This document shows positions 1 to 8,868 of a stretch of DNA of 64,000 nucleotides, in pieces. Numbering within the stretch: position 1 is the stretch's first letter; each line of letters begins with the position of its first letter. The stretch lies in the NCBI GenBank assembly GCA_037139195.1, contig JBAXGW010000009.1:22887-86886 (forward strand), read 5' to 3'. The notes below the pieces were generated by a model. It was not told where the DNA came from. It saw nothing but the letters and a program-made list of their open reading frames with translations, and searched no databases. The stretch comes from JBAXGW01 sp037139195. GTDB taxonomy: Bacteria > Bacteroidota > Bacteroidia > Bacteroidales > JAHJDW01. The position numbers and the translations under genes are program-made.

Positions 1-755
1 ATTGCTATATTTATTCCTGAAGCATTATCATCTGCAATACCATTAGATTCAATTGACCCAGATGTATAAATAATGGCTTTACAAGGATCAACACCAGTAG
101 TTATTGACTGTGTTAGGCCAGGTATTACTTGATATCCAGAATTAGGAGTTAATGTACCAGTATTTGAAACTTGATAAACGTTTGCATATTGCAATAGCTC
201 GCCAGTAACACCAGTAGCTCCTGTAATACCAGTTGCTCCTGTTGCTCCTGTTGCTCCAATTGAGCCAGTAGCTCCAGTTACTCCTGTAGGTCCAGTAGCT
301 CCGGTGGCTCCATTTGATCCATTTGTTCCATTTGTTCCGGTGGCTCCTGTGGCTCCTGTAGGACCTGTAGACCCGGTAGCTCCATTTAAACCCGCTGATC
401 CAGGAGGCCCTTGTGGTCCAGCAATCCCTTGTGGTCCAGTTGGCCCGGTAGGTCCGGTAGGTCCTATTGGTCCATCATTAGCAACAGCAGGAAGCCATGT
501 AGTTCCATCAAAATACCAAAACTGACTCAAATCAATATCGTAAACGATCAAACCTTTTGCCGGATTTGGTATTGCGAGCCTTTGAGTTTTAGTCATTCTA
601 GGCATTAAAAGACCTTTATTGGTTGTGGACAAATCTAATATTGAGCTTGGATCTGGAGTTAAAGTTCCAATTCCCATGTTATTTTGCGATAATAATTTGC
701 CTGAAAAACTAATCAGAAACAAAGTAATGGCAAATATTTTTATTTTATGAACCAT
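1..755 (-). CDS. Collagen-like repeat surface protein, C-terminus cut by window edge
   Basis: Read on the minus strand from ATG at 755; the frame is open to the window edge (about 251 codons seen). Residues 1-23 look like a signal peptide ending near LLSQ. Then come motifs common at the start of Bacteroidota fibre or surface proteins: GIGTLTPDPSS, KGLLMPRMT, QRLAIPNPAKGLIVYD and FWYFDGTTW (about residues 27-88). Residues 95-184 are about 30 uninterrupted Gly-X-Y triplets, mostly GPT, GAT, GTN, GPQ. Roughly 65 residues of a non-collagen part follow before the edge. By family knowledge such tracts form triple-helical stalks on secreted or surface proteins. The role here is unknown. Plus-strand proline-rich frames over the tract are mirror images of it. 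Confidence 0.8.
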   Translation of the reverse strand, partial: MVHKIKIFAITLFLISFSGKLLSQNNMGIGTLTPDPSSILDLSTTNKGLLMPRMTKTQRLAIPNPAKGLIVYDIDLSQFWYFDGTTWLPAVANDGPIGPTGPTGPTGPQGIAGPQGPPGSAGLNGATGSTGPTGATGATGTNGTNGSNGATGATGPTGVTGATGSIGATGATGATGITGATGVTGELLQYANVYQVSNTGTLTPNSGYQVIPGLTQSITTGVDPCKAIIYTSGSIESNGIADDNASGINIA

Positions 756-1055
756 AAATTAGTGTTTTAAAATGCTAAAATACATAAATAATTTTATATA
801 AGTCAATAATATGTATATACTAAATATGTAATTAGCCTGATTTATTTAAAAAATAACCCTATTAATATTGAAAAATTATATTTTAATTGAACACATAACT
901 AAAAAGAGTATACCTCCCAAACAAGTCAATATTTCGACAAGATTCAACTTTAATAGAGTGTTGGAAAAGTAATACTGAGTATTTGTACGAAACAATTTAT
1001 GAAAAGATACAAGCAATTGTTAAAAATTCAAAAAAATAAATAAAATACTTTTGTG
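756..1055 (+). other. Intergenic gap with a possible 46-codon gene remnant
   Basis: This AT-rich gap separates two minus-strand genes. No terminator or clear promoter is visible. On the plus strand, 899-1039 reads as 46 codons (starting LKRVYLPNKS, ending IVKNSKK) with protein-like composition but no start codon; a TAA lies just upstream. It may be the decayed 3' end of a lost gene. It matches no family I can name, and could equally be a chance open frame. Confidence 0.25.
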
Positions 1056-1457
1056 CTATTTAATAAAATTTTCCAAATTTTGACTTTGAAAATATTCCTT
1101 TATTTCATCGGTAACTTTATAAACCAAATTTCCCATTAAACATTTGTTAAATGGACATATCTGACGATCAAGAGGACAACCAGCCATGTCAATAGCACCC
1201 TCAATTGATTCATAAATATTTAGTAAAGAAATAGTTTTAGCAGGTTTATTTAGTAAAAATCCGCCAGAAGGGCCACGTGTGGATTTCACTAAACCACCCT
1301 TTACCAATCGTTGCATTACCTTTGCTAAATGATTTCTAGAGGCACCTGTTGCTTCAGAAATAGTATTTACGTTAATCATTTTGTTTGATTGTGCTATCAT
1401 AACCATTGCATGAATGGCTAACGATGAAGCTTCGGATAATGATACTACTTTCGACAC
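1056..1457 (-). CDS. Rrf2-family transcriptional regulator with three-Cys cluster site
   Basis: 133 residues, the usual Rrf2 length. The N-terminal winged helix-turn-helix is seen in the LSEASSLAIHAM start, the recognition region ATGASRNHLAKVMQRLVKGGLV (split here for length: residues 37-57) and the wing TRGPSGGF (60-67). Cys94, Cys101 and Cys106 lie where IscR and NsrR bind an Fe-S cluster, so it probably senses iron-sulfur status, NO or redox state and represses or activates genes. The start is GTG at 1457, supported by the family's conserved N-terminus and the lack of a better ATG. It lies 64 bases downstream of lptB on the same strand. Its targets cannot be read from this window. Confidence 0.88.
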   Translation of the reverse strand: MSKVVSLSEASSLAIHAMVMIAQSNKMINVNTISEATGASRNHLAKVMQRLVKGGLVKSTRGPSGGFLLNKPAKTISLLNIYESIEGAIDMAGCPLDRQICPFNKCLMGNLVYKVTDEIKEYFQSQNLENFIK

Positions 1458-1521
1458 GTTTTCGGGTTTTAATATTTAAGCATTCAAATATCGTAATTAT
1501 TTTTTTAAAGAAAAAGTATTA

Positions 1522-2253
1522 TTATCTTCTTAATTCAAATTTTTCACCTAAATACAACTTCCTAACTTGTGGGTCATTGGCTAATTCTTCTGCAGTTCCT
1601 GATTTTAAAATGCTACCATCGTACAAAAGATATGCTCTGTCTGTTATGTTTAGTGTTTCGTGCACATTATGGTCGGTAATTAATATTCCTATATTTTTAT
1701 CTCTTAATTTGGAAATAATTGATTGAATATCTTCAACTGCAATTGGGTCAACTCCAGCAAAAGGCTCGTCGAGTAAAATAAATTTAGGATTTACTGCTAG
1801 TGCCCTTGCAATTTCTGTTCTTCTGCGCTCTCCCCCAGATAATACTATTCCTTTTGATTTTCTAATATGTTGCAAATTAAATTCATCAAGTAAAATTTCG
1901 AGTTTTTCTTTTTGTTCAAGTTGCGACATCTTGGTCATTTCCATTACAGCTTTCAAATTATCTTCGATACTTAAAGTCCTGAAGACAGAAGCTTCTTGTG
2001 CTAAATATCCAATTCCTTTTTGAGCTCGTTTATACATTGGCAAATCGGTAATATTTTCATCGTTCAGAAAAATTTGTCCAGAATTTGCTTTAATTAAACC
2101 AACTATCATATAAAAAGTAGTAGTTTTTCCTGCACCATTAGGTCCAAGTAAACCTACAATTTCACCTTGCTTAACTTCTATAGAAACGCTTTTAACAACA
2201 GTTCTCTTTTTATATGTTTTTATTAGTTCCTCAGCTCGTATTATCATTCCCAT
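1522..2253 (-). CDS. lptB: LPS export ABC transporter ATP-binding protein LptB
   Basis: 243 residues, standard for LptB, the cytoplasmic ATPase that drives LptF/G and LptC in moving lipopolysaccharide from the inner membrane to the outer membrane. Seen: Walker A GPNGAGKT (37-44), Q-loop Gln86, signature LSGGE (138-142), Walker B FILLDE (158-163) and H-loop His195. The stretches YLAQEASVFR and PFAGVDP are LptB-like. It is first to be transcribed of the lptB-Rrf2 pair. Its partners lptG (25.9 kb) and lptC (57.4 kb) are elsewhere in the window, so the Lpt genes are scattered, as usual in Bacteroidota. Confidence 0.95.
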   Translation of the reverse strand: MGMIIRAEELIKTYKKRTVVKSVSIEVKQGEIVGLLGPNGAGKTTTFYMIVGLIKANSGQIFLNDENITDLPMYKRAQKGIGYLAQEASVFRTLSIEDNLKAVMEMTKMSQLEQKEKLEILLDEFNLQHIRKSKGIVLSGGERRRTEIARALAVNPKFILLDEPFAGVDPIAVEDIQSIISKLRDKNIGILITDHNVHETLNITDRAYLLYDGSILKSGTAEELANDPQVRKLYLGEKFELRR

Positions 2254-2293
2254 TATATTAATTCTTTTTATATTAATGAAATTGTTGCAGTTG

Positions 2294-2301
2294 CAAATTT
2301 A
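2294..2301 (-). promoter_or_regulatory. Candidate -7 box for lptB
   Basis: The minus strand reads TAAATTTG, an exact match to the Bacteroidota -7 consensus TAnnTTTG, about 40 bases before the lptB start. No TTTG lies at the ideal upstream distance; only an A/T run does. This is sequence inference. Confidence 0.35.
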
Positions 2302-2461
2302 TTAATTATTCAGTAAAAAAATGTCGATTTCTAATTTCTTATATTTTTAAATTCTATTAATATTTGGCAATAACCTAATTAGCTTGATTAAGAATGGTTA
2401 TGCTGCAAAAATATCATAGTTTTTAATCCTAAATATTAAATTTCACAGCTCTAACTTAAGT

Positions 2462-3724
2462 CTATTTTCCCTTAACGCTTTTTCTATATTCAAGTTTTGT
2501 AATCATCATTTCATATTGCTGATAATCATCTGGATAATATAATCCAGCGGCAATTCTTTTTAAAGAATAGAGTATATTTAAATCCTCTTTATTTCGTTCA
2601 AATGCACTTTGCATCCAAACATAGGCTTCTGCATATTTTTCTTGATAATTAAAGTAATATTGTTTTGCCAGCTTTGGGTCTTTTGTTGTTTTTGATAAGT
2701 CGAAAAAATTAATTCCTTCGTTCAAATATATTGCTCCTAAGTTATAATATGCCGTATAATTACTGGGGTCAATTTGTATTGCTTTATTGTAATAATCTAT
2801 CGCTTCTTCTTTATGATTTTTTGAAAGAAGTTGTGCCAAAGAAATAGTCAAGGAATAATTATTAAGATTATTTGTAATTGCCTCTTTAAATTTTATTATT
2901 GCTTCTTCCTCTTTTTCTGGAATATTTAAATATATATCCAATAGATAAGAACTGTACGTTTTTTTATTCTCCCAATAATCACTTGTCGTAATGCTGTTTT
3001 CTGTTTTCCCTTTTTCTAATATTCTAATAGCTTCATTTATTTTCACAATAGCTAAATCTGCGTTTTTATATAATCTATTGTCAATAATTGCTAAAAAATA
3101 TAGTGATTTTGAAATCATTAAGGTGTTATTTGAATTATTTGTGTCCAATTCGATTAAAACAGTTTTAAATAAATTTTCTGCACTCACTGTATCTTCTCTT
3201 TTAAAGTCAATTACAGCTGAAATATATTTATTTTGAATATTATCTTTATCAATAATTTTCGCAATACTAGAAAAATTTTGAGCGTAAGTTAATAAATCTT
3301 CTTCTAAAGCAGTATTAGCAGCTTTTATTATAAATGGAAGCAGTTCTTTAAAATCAGCATTTATTTTTTCACTATAATTTATATCAGAAGAAAGTGCTAT
3401 TTCATAACTTTTGAAACATTGTAAAGGCAAATTATAGCCTGACAAAGATAGTTTTGTACTTACTGAGTCATTTGAATTATTGATTAGATACAAAAGACTT
3501 TTTGCATACATATAATTGATAAGAGCATTTTTCTTCTCTAAAATTTGGTCTTGTGAATTAATTAATTGATGTAAATCGCCAAGAGCTCCATAATAATTTC
3601 CTATTTCAAAACTCTTATTAGCCGAAGCAAAAAGCTCTTTAATATTCTGAGAACCAGCTGATAATGAGTTCAGAAAGAGAGCCACAAAAAACAAAACAAT
3701 TATACTATATTTTATATTTTTCAT
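2462..3724 (-). CDS. Secreted tetratricopeptide-repeat protein
   Basis: 420 residues with a signal peptide (residues 1-23, hydrophobic core IIVLFFVALFLNSLSA). TPR-like helical pairs occur in the N-terminal part (FASANKSFEIGNYYGALGDL) and again near residues 285-340 (EEAIDYYNKAIQIDPSNYTAYYNLGAIYLNEG). It probably sits in the periplasm and serves as a protein-binding scaffold. No enzyme motif is seen. It is 208 bases upstream of lptB on the same strand and divergent from the Omp85 gene at 3881. Its partner is unknown; a link to outer-membrane assembly is only a guess from its neighbours. Confidence 0.75.
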   Translation of the reverse strand: MKNIKYSIIVLFFVALFLNSLSAGSQNIKELFASANKSFEIGNYYGALGDLHQLINSQDQILEKKNALINYMYAKSLLYLINNSNDSVSTKLSLSGYNLPLQCFKSYEIALSSDINYSEKINADFKELLPFIIKAANTALEEDLLTYAQNFSSIAKIIDKDNIQNKYISAVIDFKREDTVSAENLFKTVLIELDTNNSNNTLMISKSLYFLAIIDNRLYKNADLAIVKINEAIRILEKGKTENSITTSDYWENKKTYSSYLLDIYLNIPEKEEEAIIKFKEAITNNLNNYSLTISLAQLLSKNHKEEAIDYYNKAIQIDPSNYTAYYNLGAIYLNEGINFFDLSKTTKDPKLAKQYYFNYQEKYAEAYVWMQSAFERNKEDLNILYSLKRIAAGLYYPDDYQQYEMMITKLEYRKSVKGK

Positions 3725-3880
3725 AACAACGCTAAATTAATAGATAAGATTTTTCTGTTTACAACAATATCCATAAGCTTATTAACAATTGTATTGTGAA
3801 TAAGTTACTACCCTGATTCTTTGATTCTCATAATATTTTTCTCCTTTCATCAATAAATTTTATTAATTTTAACAGCTTAA

Positions 3881-5278
3881 ATGTCTACAAAATCTACAAT
3901 TATCATTCCCCTATTTGCTTTAATCTTTTGCTTTTTTTCTTTAAAAGTAAGAGCCAACAACGATTTTTTTTTAGTGAGAAAAATTGAAATTACAGGAAAT
4001 AAAACTACAAAACAGCCCATAATATTACGTGAACTAACTTTTAATATCAACGATACTATAAATAGAGCAAATATTGATGACCTAATAGATAAATGTAAAA
4101 AGAATTTGCTTAACACCTCTCTTTTTAATTTTGTAACTATAACATACACAATAGATAGTGTTTTTATTAATTTTATTATTACAGTAAAAGAGCGATGGTA
4201 TACATGGCCGTTTCCATTGTTCGAGCTTTCTGATAGGAATTTTAATACATGGCTTCAGTCTAAAAATTTTAATAGAGTAAACTACGGCTTATATTTAGTA
4301 CAAGAAAATTTCAGAGGGAGAAAAGAATCATTAAAACTTCTAGTTCGACTAGGATACGACGAAGAAATAGGATTATCCTACCAAATTCCTTATATTGGTA
4401 AAAAACAACATCTAGGCATGGGAATCTCTGGTATTTATTCGCAGAATCATGAAATCCCTGTAAGTAGCGAAAAAAACAAGCAACTTTTTTTTAAATTATA
4501 TAGTCAACGAGCATTAAAAGAGTACGCAATAAATTATAGTTTGACGTATCGCTCCGAAATTCATAATACCTTTTCTGTTCAATTTAGCTACCAAGAAGCA
4601 TTAATTAGCGATTCTGTTTACGCACTTTATCCATTTTATCTTGAAAATAACAAAAGAAATCGTTTTTTTTCTTTAACCACTAGATATCGAAATGATTATA
4701 GAGATTTTATATCATATCCTTTAACAGGTCATTATTTTGATGTGGAAATTTCAAAAAAAGGAATAGGAATATTTAAAAATGAAATTAATAATCTGTATAT
4801 CAAATCAAGCATTCGAAAATATTCAAAATTATTTTCTAATGTCTATAATTCGATAGGAATAGGTGTTAAATATATGCCTCTTAAAACAAAATCTTTTTAT
4901 TTTCAGCGAGGATTAGGCTATGGCAATGAATTCGTTCGTGGATACGAATACTATGTTATTGAAGGACAAGATTACATTTTCGGGAAAGCTAATTTAAGCT
5001 ATAATTTAATTCCTACAAAAATAGGCTATGCCAAATGGCTTCCATTTCATAAATTTAATACCATTCACTATGCTCTTTTCTCAAATATATTTTTTGATGC
5101 AGGATATTCAAAAGATATTTATTATAAATACAACAATACATTAAATAATACGTTATTACTCGGCGGAGGAATAGGGTTAGACTTTGTAACATACTATGAT
5201 AAAGTTATTAGAGTTGAGTTTTCATACAATAAATTAAAAGAAAAAGGTGTATTTTTACATTTTGTCGCACCTCTATAA
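3881..5278 (+). CDS. Omp85-family outer-membrane protein with a single POTRA domain
   Basis: 465 residues: signal peptide (1-25, ending KVRA), one POTRA-like domain (about 28-108; FFLVRKIEITGNKTTKQPIILREL, split at the usual beta-alpha-alpha-beta pattern, then LLNTSLFNFV and VKERWYTWP) and a C-terminal beta barrel rich in alternating aromatic residues, ending in a bulky APL tail. The Omp85 superfamily inserts or translocates proteins or lipids at the outer membrane. This one is about half the length of BamA, which lies 3.6 kb downstream. It directly abuts nadK and heads the envelope operon. Its substrate is unknown. Confidence 0.8.
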   Translation: MSTKSTIIIPLFALIFCFFSLKVRANNDFFLVRKIEITGNKTTKQPIILRELTFNINDTINRANIDDLIDKCKKNLLNTSLFNFVTITYTIDSVFINFIITVKERWYTWPFPLFELSDRNFNTWLQSKNFNRVNYGLYLVQENFRGRKESLKLLVRLGYDEEIGLSYQIPYIGKKQHLGMGISGIYSQNHEIPVSSEKNKQLFFKLYSQRALKEYAINYSLTYRSEIHNTFSVQFSYQEALISDSVYALYPFYLENNKRNRFFSLTTRYRNDYRDFISYPLTGHYFDVEISKKGIGIFKNEINNLYIKSSIRKYSKLFSNVYNSIGIGVKYMPLKTKSFYFQRGLGYGNEFVRGYEYYVIEGQDYIFGKANLSYNLIPTKIGYAKWLPFHKFNTIHYALFSNIFFDAGYSKDIYYKYNNTLNNTLLLGGGIGLDFVTYYDKVIRVEFSYNKLKEKGVFLHFVAPL

Positions 5279-5284
5279 GTGAAT

Positions 5285-6163
5285 ATGAATATAGCTATAT
5301 TTGGAAAATCGTTTGAAGAATCATCTTCAAAATACATACAACAACTAATTTGTTTTTTAGAAGAAAATAAATTTGGTATCTCAGTTTACGATGTGTTTTT
5401 CGATTTTTTGAAAAAGAAAATAAAATTTGCAAATGACCCTAAGCTTTTTAATAAAAGTGCCGATATTGCTCATACCATTGATTTTTTAATTAGTATTGGT
5501 GGCGATGGTACTATACTTGGCACTTTACCTCTGGTTCACGATTCAAAAATTCCCATTTTAGGCATTAATACAGGTCGATTAGGTTTTTTATCAAGTGTAT
5601 CGGCTGAAAACGCTGTTGAAGCAATTCAGCTATTAATAAAAAAAGAGTATGATATTGATCAACGAACTGTTTTAAAAGTTGAAGCTGGTGATAATAATTT
5701 AATTGAATATAATTTTGGTTTAAATGAATTGTCTGTCCACAAAAAGGCAATTCAGGCAATGATTACCGTTCATACTTTTTTAAACAATGATTTTTTAAAT
5801 TCATATTGGGCTGATGGATTAATAATTTCAACTACAACAGGTTCAACTGCATATTCGTTAAGTTGCGGAGGACCAATACTATTGCCAGAGTCAAAAAACT
5901 TTGTTATAACACCAATAGCGCCTCATACATTAACTGTTCGACCTATAGTTGTTCCCGACAATGTAAAAATTAAACTGAAAATTGAAAGTAGGAGTAAAAA
6001 ATTCATGCTAAATATAGATTCTAGGACTTATTTAATTGATTCTTCCAATGAAATTACTATACAAAAGGCAAATTTTAATATTAATTTAATAATATTAAAA
6101 AATCAAAAATTTTTAGTTACGCTTAGAAATAAGCTAATGTGGGGCATTGATAAAAGGAATTAA
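5285..6163 (+). CDS. nadK: NAD kinase
   Basis: 292 residues from the ATG at 5285; a GTG two codons upstream directly after the previous stop is the alternative start. NAD kinase phosphorylates NAD to NADP using ATP or polyphosphate. Seen: the GGDGT motif (72-76), NE (147-148) in FGLNELSVHK, and STTTGSTAYSLSCGG (182-196), all diagnostic for NadK/PpnK. It follows the Omp85 gene with only a few bases between and precedes the PorG-like pair, a gene order often found in Bacteroidota. Confidence 0.95.
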   Translation: MNIAIFGKSFEESSSKYIQQLICFLEENKFGISVYDVFFDFLKKKIKFANDPKLFNKSADIAHTIDFLISIGGDGTILGTLPLVHDSKIPILGINTGRLGFLSSVSAENAVEAIQLLIKKEYDIDQRTVLKVEAGDNNLIEYNFGLNELSVHKKAIQAMITVHTFLNNDFLNSYWADGLIISTTTGSTAYSLSCGGPILLPESKNFVITPIAPHTLTVRPIVVPDNVKIKLKIESRSKKFMLNIDSRTYLIDSSNEITIQKANFNINLIILKNQKFLVTLRNKLMWGIDKRN

Positions 6164-6228
6164 CAGAGAAACAATAACTTTAACTTTTTTTTAGCGTAAT
6201 AAGATTTTTAGTTTTTATTTTTTTTAAA

Positions 6229-6236
6229 TACTTTTG
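6229..6236 (+). promoter_or_regulatory. Candidate -7 box for the PorG-like operon
   Basis: TACTTTTG matches TAnnTTTG exactly, 37 bases before the ATG at 6273. The T-rich stretch upstream holds no exact TTTG at the best spacing, so the -33 element is weak. It implies the run from 6273 to 12472 can be transcribed on its own. Confidence 0.4.
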
Positions 6237-6272
6237 TAAATTGAAATCAATCTGTATTGATATAATATTAAA

Positions 6273-7175
6273 ATGAAAATAAAACATTCAATTATTCTTT
6301 TACTACTCATAGTTCCTATTTTTGCGAATGCTCAATTATGGAAAAGAAGTAGAGCAGAGGCTTATATATCGGGAGGAGCAACCAATTTTCTTGGAGAACT
6401 TGGTGGAGCAAACAGAATTGGAACAAATGGGATTAGAGATTTTGATTTCCCAGCAACTCGCCCTGTATTTTTAGCTGGATATTCTTACCGCTTTACAAAG
6501 CAAACAGCTTTACAACTTGAATTAGGATATGGCTTCCTTAATGGAAATGATAAATTAACTCAAGAACCTTTTCGTCAAAACAGAAATTTAAATTTTCGAA
6601 CTGCTATTTATCAATTTGATGCAAAATATTGTTTAACTGTTAGTAAACAACGACCTGGTCATATATATAATCTTAGGGGTGTTAGGGGGATGAAGAATGT
6701 GCAAATAATATCTTATGTTTTTGCAGGAGTTGGTCTATTTTGGTTTAATCCAAAAGGGTTTTCTGAAACTACTGGAAAATGGGTTGCATTGCATCCATTA
6801 TCAACCGAAGGCCAAGGATTATATCCATCTAGAAAAAATTATCATAGATTACAGCCCACCATTCCTGTTGGTTTTGGTTTTAAATGGCTGATTACTCGCG
6901 ATTGGATGGTTGGAATTGAATATACCTTGCATAAAACATTTACCGATTATATTGATGATGTGAGCACAACTTACCCAAATTACAATCTTCTTAGATCTAA
7001 AAAAGGACAGGAAGCAGTCGACTTTTCAAATCCTTCTCTTGGGTTAATAAATTCTACTGAGCCTAATATGCAACGTGGAGACCCTTCAGACAAAGATTCA
7101 TATATGTTTGCAGTAATTTCTCTTAGATATAAAATACCTTATTCAAGAAGATTTTTGGGTATACCAAAATTTTAA
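6273..7175 (+). CDS. PorG-like outer-membrane beta-barrel protein (DUF6089 type), copy 1
   Basis: 300 residues. Signal peptide 1-20 (cut after ANA). The rest looks like an eight-stranded-type barrel: AYISGGATNFLGELGG, YVFAGVGLFWFNPK, HPLSTEGQG, VGFGFKWLITRDWMVGIEYTLHKTFTDYIDDVSTTY (split by strands), ending in YKIPYSRRF. The TDYIDDVS motif and the position before uppS-bamA match PorG, the outer-membrane protein that ties the PorK/PorN ring of the type IX secretion system to the membrane. The next gene is a clear paralogue. Assignment to PorG itself is inference from family and context. Confidence 0.75.
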   Translation: MKIKHSIILLLLIVPIFANAQLWKRSRAEAYISGGATNFLGELGGANRIGTNGIRDFDFPATRPVFLAGYSYRFTKQTALQLELGYGFLNGNDKLTQEPFRQNRNLNFRTAIYQFDAKYCLTVSKQRPGHIYNLRGVRGMKNVQIISYVFAGVGLFWFNPKGFSETTGKWVALHPLSTEGQGLYPSRKNYHRLQPTIPVGFGFKWLITRDWMVGIEYTLHKTFTDYIDDVSTTYPNYNLLRSKKGQEAVDFSNPSLGLINSTEPNMQRGDPSDKDSYMFAVISLRYKIPYSRRFLGIPKF

Positions 7176-7212
7176 TCAATTTTTTGCGTTCTTATGTAAA
7201 TTTTTTAATGTC

Positions 7213-8106
7213 ATGCGTAAAGTATTATTTGTCTTTCTCATATTTATCAGTTTCAGTTCTTTTGCTCAAAGATCTGAATTTGGACTGTTTGGAGGAGGTT
7301 CGTACTATATTGGAGACTTAAATCCCAAAGCTCATTTTTTGCTTACAAAGCCTGCTGTAGGTATTATATATCGATATAATTTTGATCCTCGTTTTGCTTT
7401 TAAAGGTAATGCTTATTTTGGAAGCGTTGCTGGTGACGATGCAGTTTCGAAATATAATGTAAAAAGAAATTTAAGTTTTACTTCTACTATTAGCGAATTT
7501 TCTGCTCAACTCGAATTTAACTTTTTCCCTTTTATCACTGGAAATGAAAAATATCCTTTTTCGCCTTATGTTTTTGCTGGTGTAAGTTTGTTCAGATTTA
7601 ATCCTAAAGCCGAATTAAAAGATGATATAGTTAATGGAAATGGGAAAATCGTTTACCACAAAGGTATATATGAGCTACAACCACTAGGCACTGAAGGACA
7701 AGGAACTTCTGCATATCCCGACAGGAAAGCGTACTCTTTAACCAAATTTGCAATTCCATTTGGTGTAGGAATAAAATATAATTTATTTAAAAAAGTATCC
7801 ATTGGTTTAGAATATGGTTTACGAAGAACTCAAACAGATTATCTAGATGACGTTAGTACCACTTATGCCGATCCAACAGTTTTAAGTTCAGAAAACACGC
7901 CTGTTGCTTCTGCATTAGCAGATAAAACGGTTCCAGTTACGGGACAAGTTGTTAATAATAAAGACTTGCAAAGAGGAAACTCAAAAAACAAAGATTGGTA
8001 TTCGTTTTTTGGAGTGTCAATTGTTTTCCGTTTAAAATTTGGAAATGAAACTTGTCCTGCGTATGGAAAACAAAAAAATTATAAAGAATACCGAAATAAA
8101 TATTAA
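7213..8106 (+). CDS. PorG-like outer-membrane beta-barrel protein (DUF6089 type), copy 2
   Basis: 297 residues, signal peptide 1-18 (SSFAQ). It shares with its upstream neighbour the blocks YVFAGVSLFRFNPK, PLGTEGQG, IGLEYGLRRTQTDYLDDVSTTYAD and DLQRGNSKNKDWYSF, in the same order, so the two arose by tandem duplication or ancient divergence. It carries a longer, looser loop (about 225-260, NTPVASALADKTVPV) not seen in copy 1. It is 38 bases from copy 1 and 12 from the uppS start. It is probably an outer-membrane part of the T9SS; which copy performs the PorG role is not decidable here. Confidence 0.75.
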   Translation: MRKVLFVFLIFISFSSFAQRSEFGLFGGGSYYIGDLNPKAHFLLTKPAVGIIYRYNFDPRFAFKGNAYFGSVAGDDAVSKYNVKRNLSFTSTISEFSAQLEFNFFPFITGNEKYPFSPYVFAGVSLFRFNPKAELKDDIVNGNGKIVYHKGIYELQPLGTEGQGTSAYPDRKAYSLTKFAIPFGVGIKYNLFKKVSIGLEYGLRRTQTDYLDDVSTTYADPTVLSSENTPVASALADKTVPVTGQVVNNKDLQRGNSKNKDWYSFFGVSIVFRLKFGNETCPAYGKQKNYKEYRNKY

Positions 8107-8118
8107 TTGTTAACGAAT

Positions 8119-8868
8119 ATGTCTTTAAAAGAAAGTATTGATTTAACCCGTTTACCTAACCATATTGCAATAATTATGGATGGAAATGGACGTTGGGCAA
8201 AAAAACATGGACACATTCGAACGATAGGACACCAACATGGCGTTAAACCTGTTAGAGAAGTGTCTGAAGCTTGTGCCGAACTAGGAGTAAAACATGTTAC
8301 TTTGTATGCATTTTCCACAGAAAACTGGAATAGACCTATCGAAGAAGTAAACGCTTTAATGGAACTCCTTGTTTTAACAATAAACGCTGAAATACCGACC
8401 CTCCAAAAAAATAATATAAAACTCAATGCTTTTGGCGATTTAAGTAAACTCCCCGAAAATTGTAGAAAACAATTAAATGATGCAATTGAAATTACTTCAT
8501 CAAATAGCCGAATGACACTGCACCTTGCACTAAGCTATAGTTCAAGATGGGAAATTATGGATGCTGCTAAAAAATTTGCAAAAGATTGTATCAGTAATAA
8601 TATTAGTCCTGAAGCAATTGATGAAAAATTATTTTCATCATTTCTAGCAACAAAAAATATTCCCGATCCTGAATTAATGATTAGAACTAGTGGAGAATAC
8701 AGAATAAGTAATTTTTTATTATGGCAAATCGCCTATTCTGAATTGTATTTTACTCAAACTCTTTGGCCTGATTTTGATAGAAACGAATTATACAATGCAA
8801 TTTTAGACTATCAAAAACGCGAAAGACGATTTGGTAAAACCAGTGAACAATTAACTCAAACAACTTAA
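8119..8868 (+). CDS. uppS: Isoprenyl transferase (undecaprenyl diphosphate synthase)
   Basis: 249 residues from ATG at 8119; a TTG four codons upstream is less likely. It condenses isopentenyl diphosphate units onto farnesyl diphosphate to make the C55 carrier lipid for peptidoglycan and LPS. Seen: HIAIIMDGNGRWAKK with catalytic Asp21, the GHQHGV stretch, LYAFSTENW, and the C-terminal DPELMIRTSGEYRISNFLLWQ, SELYF, and W-P-D-F signatures. The stop codon overlaps the bamA ATG by one base, so the two are translationally coupled. Confidence 0.95.
   Translation: MSLKESIDLTRLPNHIAIIMDGNGRWAKKHGHIRTIGHQHGVKPVREVSEACAELGVKHVTLYAFSTENWNRPIEEVNALMELLVLTINAEIPTLQKNNIKLNAFGDLSKLPENCRKQLNDAIEITSSNSRMTLHLALSYSSRWEIMDAAKKFAKDCISNNISPEAIDEKLFSSFLATKNIPDPELMIRTSGEYRISNFLLWQIAYSELYFTQTLWPDFDRNELYNAILDYQKRERRFGKTSEQLTQTT

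Noticed and set aside
304..608. Proline-rich plus-strand frames at the left end
   Set aside because: They are the mirror of the collagen Gly-X-Y codons on the minus strand, which has the signal peptide and conserved leader module.
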